A stretch of DNA of 13,223 nt from an uncultured bacterium (GTDB taxonomy: Bacteria; Bacillota; Clostridia; Lachnospirales; Lachnospiraceae): contig CAJMQE010000096.1 in NCBI GenBank assembly GCA_905215405.1, forward strand, positions 1 through 13,223, given 5' to 3'. Position 1 is the first letter of the stretch. Every line of letters starts with the position of its first letter. Both the position numbers and the translations under genes were made by a program. Under the pieces are notes generated by a model. It did no database searches and was not told where the DNA came from. It was given only the letters and a program-made list of their open reading frames with translations. This document shows positions 7,559 through 13,223 of the stretch, one piece after another.

Positions 7559-7588
7559 TTGAATGACTGGCTTGGAAATGATTGTAAT
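7559..7588 (+). promoter_or_regulatory. second candidate promoter for the amino acid importer
   Basis: TTGAAT (7559-7564), an 18-bp spacer and TGTAAT (7583-7588) would start transcription near 7595, giving a leader of about 70 nt. It is weaker than the upstream candidate but better placed. Confidence 0.3.
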
Positions 7589-7665
7589 TACGATGCCATG
7601 TCACACAAGAAAAAATAAAGCAGGATGAATGAAAGGTACCAGGATGGTACAACATGGAGGTAATA

Positions 7666-8472
7666 ATGAAGAAATTATGGAAAATAACAGCATTGATGCT
7701 GGTCATCGTTTTTGCCTGTACGGCATGTGGAGTTAAGAAATCCGGACAGGATACATCTCTTGCAGATGTTCAGAAGAAAGGTACACTTGTACTCGGACTT
7801 GATCCGTCATTTCCACCAATGGGATATGCGGATGACAATCAGAATATCGAAGGCTTTGATGTAGATGTCGCAAAGGCCGTATGTGAAAAAATGGGACTGG
7901 AACTTGTCCTTCAGCCTATCGACTGGGAAAGCAAAGAGCAGGAACTTAATACACAGTCTGTAGACTGTATTTGGAACGGATTTTCTTATTCAGATGAGCG
8001 AAATAATATGATGAAGCTCAGTCAGCCATATATGACGAACAGACAGGTCGCAGTAGTTCTTGCAGATAGTCCTGTTCAGTCACTGGATGATCTGAAAGGA
8101 AAGACTGTAGTAATTCAGGGTGGTTCTACAGCAGAAGAAGCATTGGAGGACAATGCAGATTTTAAAAATTCATTAAAAGAAGTTGTTTCTGTAAAAGATA
8201 ACGTTCAGGCATTATATGATCTTGGAACAAAAGATTCTGCAGCAGTCGTTATGGATGAAGTAGTAGCACGTTATTACACAGAAATGAAAGAAGGACAGTA
8301 CAGAATTCTGGATGATTCTCTGTCAGATGAACAGTATGTCATCGGATTCAGAAAGGGAGACGATTCCCTTTGTGCTGAAGTTGAAAATCAGTTAAAAGCA
8401 CTGGCTGCTGATGGAACACTTGCATCAATCAGTACCAAGTGGTTTGGTGAAGATATCACAACGATAAAATAA
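7666..8472 (+). CDS. polar amino acid ABC transporter substrate-binding lipoprotein
   Basis: Extracellular solute-binding protein of 268 residues that captures an amino acid and delivers it to the adjacent permease. The N-terminus MKKLWKITALMLVIVFACTAC is a lipoprotein signal with lipidation most likely on Cys21 (Cys18 is an alternative). The mature domain has the family-3 binding-protein layout: GTLVLGLDPSFPPMGY (39-54), GFDVDVAKAV (63-72), SDERNNMMKLSQPYM (109-123) with the Arg112 expected to hold the ligand carboxylate, KGKTVVIQGGST (144-155), and Asp197 in VVMDE expected to hold the ligand amino group. I chose ATG 7666 over an in-frame ATG at 7654 because GGAGG at 7656-7660 then fits as ribosome site and the signal peptide begins with MKK. 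Which amino acid is bound is unknown; the family takes Gln, Glu, cystine, Arg, His and others. Confidence 0.92.
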   Translation: MKKLWKITALMLVIVFACTACGVKKSGQDTSLADVQKKGTLVLGLDPSFPPMGYADDNQNIEGFDVDVAKAVCEKMGLELVLQPIDWESKEQELNTQSVDCIWNGFSYSDERNNMMKLSQPYMTNRQVAVVLADSPVQSLDDLKGKTVVIQGGSTAEEALEDNADFKNSLKEVVSVKDNVQALYDLGTKDSAAVVMDEVVARYYTEMKEGQYRILDDSLSDEQYVIGFRKGDDSLCAEVENQLKALAADGTLASISTKWFGEDITTIK

Positions 8473-8501
8473 TTATTATTTAGGAAATGGTGGAAATAGC
8501 T

Positions 8502-9152
8502 ATGACATTTTCAGAGATTATGAAACTCGTACAGCAGATGCTCTCAGCATCTGGTACAACACTTGCAGTATTCTTCCTGACACTTCTGTTCGGACTGCCA
8601 CTTGGATTACTTGCATGCTCAGGCAGAATGAGCCGCTTACATATTGTAAAAGAACCAGTAAAGTTCTATTTATTGATCATGAGAGGAACGCCACTGCTCT
8701 TACAGCTGATGTTCTTCCGTTATGCTCCTTATTATCTGTTTGGAATTACACTGCCAAAGTTTGAAGCAGGTATTCTTGCATTTGCATTGAATTATGCAGC
8801 ATATTTTGCAGAAATATATCGTTCTGGTATAGAGTCCATTCCAACAGGACAGTACGAAGCTGCTAAGGTACTTGGATTTAGCAGAGCACAGACATTTTTT
8901 AAGATTATTCTTCCACAGGTAATCAAAAGAATCCTTCCACCAATGGCCAATGAATTTATGACATTGGTGAAAGATACTTCACTTGTACAGGTCATCGGTG
9001 TTGCAGAAATCTATAAACTGGCATCCCAGACAATGTCAAGAGAATTTACAGTTGTTCCATTGATTGTAGCCGCTGTATTTTATCTTGTCATGAATATGGT
9101 AGTTTCTAAGGCATTTGCTATTGCAGAAAAGAAACTGCAGTATTACAAATAA
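8502..9152 (+). CDS. amino acid ABC transporter permease
   Basis: Inner membrane permease (216 residues) of the His/Glu/Gln/Arg/opine (HAAT) family. Hydrophobic segments lie near 17-38, 55-80, 85-105 and 184-205, and the cytoplasmic EAA loop that contacts the ATPase reads EAAKVLGFSRAQTFFKIILPQ (about 119-139). The motif RGTPLLLQL (61-69) is family-typical. Such permeases usually work as homodimers when only one is encoded, as here. I chose ATG 8502 because GGTGGAA at 8489-8495 is at proper distance; an in-frame ATG at 8487 would add five residues but its AGGAA site is only 2 nt away. It begins 29 nt after the binding protein and precedes the ATPase by 18 nt. Confidence 0.9.
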   Translation: MTFSEIMKLVQQMLSASGTTLAVFFLTLLFGLPLGLLACSGRMSRLHIVKEPVKFYLLIMRGTPLLLQLMFFRYAPYYLFGITLPKFEAGILAFALNYAAYFAEIYRSGIESIPTGQYEAAKVLGFSRAQTFFKIILPQVIKRILPPMANEFMTLVKDTSLVQVIGVAEIYKLASQTMSREFTVVPLIVAAVFYLVMNMVVSKAFAIAEKKLQYYK

Positions 9153-9170
9153 TGGAGGAATAAAGAGTAT

Positions 9171-9929
9171 ATGAGTATGTTATCAGTATCACATTTGGAA
9201 AAGAGCTTTGGAAAACTCCATGTATTAAAAGATATTTCACTGGATGTGGAAAACGGTGAAATTATTTCAATCATTGGTTCTTCAGGTTCAGGAAAATCAA
9301 CATTACTTAGATGTATCAATCAGCTTGAAACAATAGATAAGGGAAATGTAACCATTGATGGCGATGTGTTATTTTCCTCAGATTCCGGAAAAGGTGTCTA
9401 TGCGGACACGCAGACACTCAAAGCAATCAGAATGAAGACAGGTCTGGTATTTCAGAATTTTAATCTGTTTCCACATTACACAGTTTTAAAGAATATTATT
9501 GAAGCTCCTGTATGTGTAGCAGGAATTCCAAAAGATGAGGCAGAAAAGACAGCGTTGGATCTGCTTGACAGACTTGGACTTAAGAACAGAGCGGATGCGT
9601 ATCCATATATGTTATCCGGTGGGCAGGCACAGCGTGTATCTATCGCACGTGCACTTGCTTTAAAACCTAAGATCCTCTTCTTTGATGAGCCGACGTCAGC
9701 GCTGGATCCAGAATTGACAGGAGAAGTCTTAAAGGTAATTCGTTCCCTGACAAGTCTCAACATGACAATGATCATTGTTACACATGAGATGACATTTGCA
9801 AAAGAGATTTCAGATAGAATGATCTTTATGGATAAGGGTGTAATCGTAGAAGATACCACACCAGAATTGTTATTCCAGTCAGAAAATGAAAGAACGAAAG
9901 AATTTCTTGGAAAGTTTCATGACCAATAA
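9171..9929 (+). CDS. amino acid ABC transporter ATP-binding protein
   Basis: Cytoplasmic ATPase (252 residues) that powers the importer. Seen: Walker A GSSGSGKS (36-43), Q-loop GLVFQNFNLFPHYTVLKN (91-108), signature LSGGQAQR (148-155), Walker B ILFFDEPTSALDP (168-180) and switch His205 in VTHEM. The LFPHYTVLKNIIEAP stretch is characteristic of the GlnQ/HisP-like polar amino acid subfamily. ATG 9171 follows GGAGGA at 9153-9158. An insertion-like stretch near 70-82 (SDSGKGVYADTQT) lengthens the region before the Q-loop somewhat. It is the last gene of the three-gene importer operon; a terminator lies about 65 nt downstream. Confidence 0.94.
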   Translation: MSMLSVSHLEKSFGKLHVLKDISLDVENGEIISIIGSSGSGKSTLLRCINQLETIDKGNVTIDGDVLFSSDSGKGVYADTQTLKAIRMKTGLVFQNFNLFPHYTVLKNIIEAPVCVAGIPKDEAEKTALDLLDRLGLKNRADAYPYMLSGGQAQRVSIARALALKPKILFFDEPTSALDPELTGEVLKVIRSLTSLNMTMIIVTHEMTFAKEISDRMIFMDKGVIVEDTTPELLFQSENERTKEFLGKFHDQ

Positions 9930-9992
9930 TCATGATAAGAGTTCCGATAAGAAATGAAAGAAAAACAAGAATTTAATCTTATGAGATAGTCT

Positions 9993-10034
9993 AAAAGACC
10001 ATATTACCTGTAGCTGGGGAGTATGGCCTTTTTT
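9993..10034 (+). terminator. rho-independent terminator after the amino acid importer
   Basis: CCATATT (9999-10005) pairs with AGTATGG (10020-10026) with one G-U. The stem extends inward through ACC/GGG with one mismatch and outward through AAAAG against CTTTT. Six T follow at 10029-10034. It closes the three-gene importer operon. Confidence 0.75.
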
Positions 10035-10111
10035 ATATAGACGATTTAACGTTTATTTCACTTTTATAATAATAGCAAATATGATAGAATAATATTTGGT
10101 GTAAAGAATAT

Positions 10112-10123
10112 ATTGTGAACAAT
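10112..10123. promoter_or_regulatory. candidate operator: ATTGT-GA-ACAAT inverted repeat
   Basis: A perfect 5-2-5 inverted repeat lies just upstream of a candidate -35 (10128-10133). Its placement suits a transcription factor site for the exporter-like operon that follows. No regulator is encoded nearby, and a chance origin is possible in this AT-rich gap. Confidence 0.25.
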
Positions 10124-10127
10124 CAAA

Positions 10128-10155
10128 TTGCAACAAAGTGTATGTGAAATAGAAT
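10128..10155 (+). promoter_or_regulatory. candidate promoter of the two-gene ABC system
   Basis: TTGCAA (10128-10133), a 16-bp spacer and TAGAAT (10150-10155) would give a leader of about 28 nt before ATG 10190. Upstream alternatives with TATAAT (10065-10070) lack a recognisable -35. Confidence 0.3.
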
Positions 10156-10189
10156 GTAGAAATGATTACGAAGTAGTAAAGGCGAGTAT

Positions 10190-11095
10190 ATGAGAGAACA
10201 GCAAAGTGAACAGAATAATCATCAGAGTAACCAATCGAATATCCTGACATTGAAAAATGTCACGAAGACCTATGGCAGAAAGACAATTCTGGATGGAATC
10301 ACCTATGAATTCAAGAGAGGAAGCACAGTTGCGCTTCTGGGAGAAAATGGATGTGGAAAGAGTACATTGCTTCGGATTATGTCAGGGCTTACCAGACCAG
10401 ACAGTGGAGAAGTAATAATCGCGTCCCGTACAGATAAATCGCCGTGCAAAATGGCTATGATTCCAGACAGATTTGAAAAAATAAGTCTTACGATACCCCA
10501 ATATCTGCATCAAATGCAGAGAATAGAATTGGGGCATACAGATGATGAATTGCTACAGGAGTACTATGAAAAATTTTATCTGCAGGATATGTTGAAGACG
10601 CCGATGAAATTCCTGTCTAAAGGAACGTTGCAGAAGGCAGCCGTCATTCAGGCATTTTTATCGGATTGTGATCTTTTATTTATGGATGAGCCGCTTTCTG
10701 GACAGGATTATATGTCCCAGGCAAATTTCATTAAAGAAATTAATTTAAGAAAACAAAAAAATACGACGGTCATTATGTCCTGTCATGAACCATTTTTGAT
10801 TGAATCACTGGCAGATACTGCATTGCAGATCAGGAATAAGAAGCTGACAGATGGAACACAATATCTCTATAGTCAGCAAAAGAAAAACGGGATGTTTATA
10901 CTCGCTGCAAATGCAGAATGTAGAGTTATTCTGGATCAAATTCGAGAGGACAGAAACAAAATCGGACCACTAAAACTGGAATATACGCAGGTAGGAAGCG
11001 TTATCAGAGTGATTGCAGATTTGGAAACGGCAACTGTTATTTTTGCAAAAATGGCAGAGAACCATATCCGGATCAGAAAGTATGAGGAGGTCTGA
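10190..11095 (+). CDS. ABC transporter ATP-binding protein, ABC-2 exporter type
   Basis: Cytoplasmic ATPase (301 residues) paired with the membrane protein directly downstream. The N-terminus (about 1-17) is a hydrophilic Gln/Asn/Ser-rich tail. Walker A is GENGCGKST (51-59), Walker B LLFMDEPLSGQD (162-173) and the switch histidine His199 (SCHEP). The signature is LSKGTLQK (142-149) instead of LSGGQ, and the usual Q-loop glutamine position reads MIPDRFEK (90-97). Both departures are familiar in ABC-2 type and Ecs-like exporter ATPases, so the protein is probably active. About 80 residues follow the nucleotide domain (roughly 220-301) and could be a regulatory extension. AAAGGCGAG serves as ribosome site for ATG 10190. 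The next gene starts 1 nt after the stop, with GAGGAGG lying inside this gene's end. Substrate is unknown: lipid, peptide or antibiotic export are all possible. Confidence 0.88.
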   Translation: MREQQSEQNNHQSNQSNILTLKNVTKTYGRKTILDGITYEFKRGSTVALLGENGCGKSTLLRIMSGLTRPDSGEVIIASRTDKSPCKMAMIPDRFEKISLTIPQYLHQMQRIELGHTDDELLQEYYEKFYLQDMLKTPMKFLSKGTLQKAAVIQAFLSDCDLLFMDEPLSGQDYMSQANFIKEINLRKQKNTTVIMSCHEPFLIESLADTALQIRNKKLTDGTQYLYSQQKKNGMFILAANAECRVILDQIREDRNKIGPLKLEYTQVGSVIRVIADLETATVIFAKMAENHIRIRKYEEV

Positions 11096-11096
11096 C

Positions 11097-11825
11097 ATGT
11101 TTGCTGGATTATTAAGATATGAGAAGGACAGGGTACTGCATAGTGGAAAGATGATCGTGCCGTTGCTGGTCTATATAATATATCTGTATTTTGAGAACTC
11201 AGTAAAGCCACAGAGCGTACTGCCAACATTTGGTGTGGGCTCAGTTGTGGCCTTTCTTGTGATGATTTCCTTCGGATATATCTATCATGATCTGTCCACA
11301 CCGCTGATCGACGGTGCAATGCTGGTCAAATTTAAAAATAGGAAACTGTTCTATATGGCAAAGGTTTGTGTGACGGGTGTGACAGCACTTGGACTTGCAC
11401 TGATCACAGTTGCCTATGAGGTGCTTGAGAATGTGTTAAATGGAATGAGGTTATTCGACAGAATGGTCTATCCGAAAGATCTTATCTCAGCATTTCTGGT
11501 AATCAGTGTTTGTGCATTCTGTGGTGGGATGATTGGTCTGTTGTGCAATGATAAGATCTTTGCAATGCGGGAACTCAGAGTAATGGCAGCTGTACTGGCA
11601 GGAATGCTATCGGCAGCAAAAATCGTTATCGCCACAAGTGTGGCGGGCTTTCACTACATAGCATGGCTTCTGCCAATGGTGCTGGATCTGAATGTGGCGT
11701 ACAGCCACTGTGACTATGTTGAGTGGGGAACGATTCTGCCATATATAGTTGGCGTTGTGATATATACGGTAGTTCTGATCATTTTGTATGTATGGCTCAT
11801 GGATAAAAAAGGACTTGAAAAATAA
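11097..11825 (+). CDS. six-helix membrane protein, probable ABC transporter permease partner
   Basis: Integral membrane protein of 242 residues that I cannot assign to a named family. Hydrophobic segments lie at about 17-33, 45-64, 84-102, 122-144, 160-190 and 212-236, consistent with six helices as in ABC-2 type permeases. Positively charged stretches between them (KFKNRK, about 78-83; the C-terminal KKGLEK) suit the cytoplasmic side. I start at ATG 11097 because GAGGAGG at 11084-11090 is ideally spaced, and the alternative at 11013 would overlap the ATPase gene by over 80 nt. The 1-nt gap to the ATPase argues for translational coupling and a common complex. The role as permease is inferred from context and topology. 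Confidence 0.72.
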   Translation: MFAGLLRYEKDRVLHSGKMIVPLLVYIIYLYFENSVKPQSVLPTFGVGSVVAFLVMISFGYIYHDLSTPLIDGAMLVKFKNRKLFYMAKVCVTGVTALGLALITVAYEVLENVLNGMRLFDRMVYPKDLISAFLVISVCAFCGGMIGLLCNDKIFAMRELRVMAAVLAGMLSAAKIVIATSVAGFHYIAWLLPMVLDLNVAYSHCDYVEWGTILPYIVGVVIYTVVLIILYVWLMDKKGLEK

Positions 11826-11880
11826 AAAACCAGGCTTGCGTTTTAACAGGACCTGATGTACAGGGATTGGAGAAAAGTAA

Positions 11881-12540
11881 TTGGAAAAATATATTATTTT
11901 TGATATGGATGGTGTGTTGTTTGATTCAGAACAGCTGGTATTAAGAAGCTGGAAAGAAGTAGCAGGACTAAATGGAATAGATGGAATAGAGGATATTTTT
12001 CAAAAATGTATTGGTACAAATCACGAAGCTACAAGACAAATTGTGTTGGATCATTTTGGACCAAGGTTTCCATATGATGAGTTTCGTGAGGAAGCAAGTC
12101 AGATTTTTACAAATTATGTGAGACAATATGGAATGCCAATGAAGAGTGGTGTAGACGATCTGCTGTCCTATCTGAAAGAACAGCATTACAAGATTGGTCT
12201 TGCATCTTCGACACGACGGGAGAAAGTAATGGAACAGCTTGAAATGACTGGCATAATCGGATATTTCGAGCAGATCATCTGTGGGGATATGGTAAAGAAA
12301 AGCAAACCAGATCCTGAAATATTTCTCATATGTTGTGAAAAGCTCGGAGGCACTCCAGAAAATACAATCGTAATTGAAGACTCTTATAACGGCATTCGTG
12401 CAGCGTATACGGCGGGCATGATACCAGTCATGGTACCGGACATGCTGGAGGCCGATGAGGAAATGCATGAAAAGGCAGAGACGATTCAACCCTGTCTGAG
12501 TGAAGTCAAAGAATGGATCAAAAAAAGAGACAATAATTAA
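11881..12540 (+). CDS. HAD-superfamily hydrolase, beta-phosphoglucomutase/phosphatase-like
   Basis: Soluble HAD enzyme of 219 residues. Motif I is FDMDGVLFDSE (7-17) with nucleophile Asp8 and acid/base Asp10; motif II is LASST (107-111); motif III Lys is in KKSKPDPEIF (139-148); motif IV is VIEDSYNGIRAA (164-175) with the metal-binding acidic pair Glu166/Asp167. A helical cap of about 65 residues lies between motifs I and II (subclass C1), as in beta-phosphoglucomutase and sugar-phosphate phosphatases. The tandem DxDGVLFDSE and KPDPEIF motifs fit either; mutase and phosphatase activity cannot be told apart here. The start is a TTG at 11881 with GGAG at 11869-11872. It lies 55 nt after the membrane protein with no terminator between, so it may be co-transcribed with the ABC pair, though a functional link is not obvious. 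Confidence 0.88.
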   Translation: MEKYIIFDMDGVLFDSEQLVLRSWKEVAGLNGIDGIEDIFQKCIGTNHEATRQIVLDHFGPRFPYDEFREEASQIFTNYVRQYGMPMKSGVDDLLSYLKEQHYKIGLASSTRREKVMEQLEMTGIIGYFEQIICGDMVKKSKPDPEIFLICCEKLGGTPENTIVIEDSYNGIRAAYTAGMIPVMVPDMLEADEEMHEKAETIQPCLSEVKEWIKKRDNN

Positions 12541-12543
12541 AGT

Positions 12544-12582
12544 GGCCGCTGCATATTTTCGTATGCAGCAGCCGTTCCTTTT
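12544..12582. terminator. terminator between convergent genes
   Basis: Arms at 12544-12555 and 12562-12573 form a 12-bp stem with a 6-nt loop. On the + strand one internal pair is C-A and a CCTTTTCT tract follows; on the - strand the same position is a G-U wobble and a weaker T-rich stretch follows. It lies 3 nt after the HAD stop and 9 nt from the stop of the - strand gene, so it can serve both directions. Confidence 0.75.
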
Positions 12583-13221
12583 CTATAGAGATAATTCGTA
12601 CCAGCTAAAGGTGCAGATACAGTCAGGTGAGGAACATCCGTGTAAGCTGCAGACATCTAGGATATAGTAATCGCCAGGGGCAATAAGAAGCGAACCATCT
12701 TTTGATTGTGTTTCGGTGTCACAACCGCATACGGTATATACAGCGCTGGTTTCTTCATTTTCGAGACGTAATCTGCTGGCTGAATAAAGTTGTGCTTCAG
12801 GGCAGGTATAATTACAATCACGGGAATCAACGCTTGCAACGGAATTGCTTTGCCGTGCATCGCCAAACGGTTCTGCACACAGAATCTCACGAACAAGTAC
12901 AGCACGCTGTGAAAGATTTGCGACTTTTACTTCTTTCACAAAAACTGCTGTTTTTGATTTACATGGATTATATAAAATAAAATAATTACGGTTTCCTCGG
13001 TTACAGCGTGTGTTGCGGATGGTACCACTAAATAGATGGATCTGTCCAGGCGTCTGGGCTGGACCTTTACCACCCGGCTGCCCGCCAGGCTGCCCACCAG
13101 GCTGACCGCTAGGCTGCCCACCAGGCTGCCCACCAGGATTACCCCCCGGCTGACCGCCAGGGAAACCACCCGGCTGACCGCCAGGGAAACCACCCGGCTG
13201 ACCGCCAGGGAAACCACCCGG
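12583..13221 (-). CDS. partial PGGX-repeat, cysteine-rich protein of unknown function (N-terminus outside window)
   Basis: The visible part is 212 residues, open through the right edge, so the start is not seen. Residues 1-52 are thirteen tetrapeptides of the form PGGX (X = Q, F, N or K; one reads PSGQ). After a short linker comes a globular, beta-rich looking domain (about 61-212) with 11 cysteines at 73, 87, 115, 136, 140, 165, 167, 191, 196, 201 and 203, ending in CTFSWYELSL. Landmarks are NRNYFILYNPC (77-87), VKVANLSQRAVLVREILC (98-115) and LLIAPGDYYILDVC (178-191). The 4-residue period is not the 3-residue collagen period. I do not recognise the family; from memory the NP...V.V.N.S...EI run loosely recalls small clostridial DUF proteins, unverified. 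An in-frame GTG at 12939 is probably not the start because the repeat and Cys73/Cys87 lie in the same open frame upstream. A surface, spore-coat or envelope role is a guess from composition. Confidence 0.7.
   Translation of the reverse strand, partial: PGGFPGGQPGGFPGGQPGGFPGGQPGGNPGGQPGGQPSGQPGGQPGGQPGGKGPAQTPGQIHLFSGTIRNTRCNRGNRNYFILYNPCKSKTAVFVKEVKVANLSQRAVLVREILCAEPFGDARQSNSVASVDSRDCNYTCPEAQLYSASRLRLENEETSAVYTVCGCDTETQSKDGSLLIAPGDYYILDVCSLHGCSSPDCICTFSWYELSL
13066..13221 (-). repeat. PGGX-coding tandem repeat (13 units of 12 bp)
   Basis: Thirteen consecutive 12-bp units encode PGGX on the - strand. The units nearest the right edge form a higher-order 24-bp repeat (PGGFPGGQ) with three exact copies at 13147-13170, 13171-13194 and 13195-13218, and a fourth begins at 13219. 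Units further left are diverged. The array continues past the window edge, so total copy number is unknown. Confidence 0.9.
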
Positions 13222-13223
13222 CT

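Larger units (their letters stand above)
7372..7665. other. intergenic leader region of the amino acid importer operon
   Basis: No credible coding frame is visible. It is AT-rich and holds two alternative promoters (7403-7431 and 7559-7588), a 9-bp AT-rich inverted repeat (7509-7517 with 7530-7538) and a small GTACC/GGTAC hairpin at 7636-7650 just ahead of the ribosome site. If the upstream promoter is used the transcript leader is about 230 nt, long enough to hold a regulatory RNA, but I match it to no known riboswitch. From the glpK stop at 7189 to 7327 there is only featureless sequence before the terminator. Confidence 0.5.

Noticed and set aside
7635..7650. GGTACC...GGTAC before the importer gene as a T-box or riboswitch element
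   Set aside because: It superficially recalls the T-box UGGNACC motif, but there is no stem I specifier loop, no antiterminator/terminator pair and no T run before the gene.
8487..8501. ATG at 8487 as the permease start
   Set aside because: AGGAA is only 2 nt from it, whereas GGTGGAA is well spaced for ATG 8502, which also gives a family-typical N-terminus.
11826..11880. CCAGG...CCTG pairing between the membrane protein and HAD genes as a terminator
   Set aside because: The arms are only 4-5 bp and no T run follows, so read-through into the HAD gene is more likely.
12936..13217. An alternative - strand frame rich in Val, Ser and Gly (repeated VSLAVSR) over the same repeat
   Set aside because: It is the repeat read in the wrong frame; the PGGX frame continues without a stop into the cysteine-rich domain, whereas this one ends in low-quality sequence.
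13066..13221. Regular short repeats that might suggest a CRISPR array
   Set aside because: The units are 12/24 bp with no unique spacers, and they encode PGGX in an open frame, so this is a coding tandem repeat.
13066..13221. Collagen-like Gly-X-Y protein
   Set aside because: The period is four residues (PGGX), not three, so a collagen triple helix is not supported.

Overview
The window reads as chromosomal DNA from a low-to-moderate GC anaerobic Firmicute, most likely a gut Lachnospiraceae relative (Clostridia). The reasons are purine-rich Shine-Dalgarno sites, some TTG/GTG starts, oxygen-sensitive ferredoxin-dependent enzymes, a clostridial-type lipoprotein and the codon style. This is inference from sequence character, not a database match. 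Every gene lies on the + strand except a partial one at the right edge.

Region 1 (about 148-7371) is one tight operon: paaK1, iorA, iorB, paaK2, a double-ACT protein, then glpK. It has a candidate promoter carrying a perfect 13-bp palindrome between -35 and -10, gaps of 3-42 nt, and a strong terminator after glpK. IorAB is the two-subunit indolepyruvate:ferredoxin oxidoreductase. The two PaaK enzymes are arylacetate-CoA ligases that handle its arylacetyl-CoA. The set can run as aromatic amino acid fermentation (arylpyruvate to arylacetyl-CoA to arylacetate, yielding reduced ferredoxin and possibly ATP), or backwards as arylacetate salvage into aromatic amino acids. The ACT protein is a plausible amino acid sensor. 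Glycerol kinase is an unexpected last member.

Region 2 (about 7372-10034) is a complete polar amino acid ABC importer (lipoprotein, permease, ATPase). It follows a long AT-rich leader and ends at its own terminator. Its substrate is unknown; aromatic amino acid supply to region 1 is possible but unproven.

Region 3 (10035-12582) holds a two-gene ABC system (an ATPase with unusual signature and Q-loop sequences, plus a six-helix membrane protein) followed by a HAD phosphatase/phosphoglucomutase-like gene. A hairpin terminator separates it from the last gene.

Region 4 (12583 to the right edge, - strand) is the C-terminal part of an unrecognised protein: at least 13 PGGX tetrapeptide repeats followed by a cysteine-rich domain with 11 Cys in about 150 residues. 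With the two-PaaK/ACT/GlpK operon, it is the least conventional content of the window.
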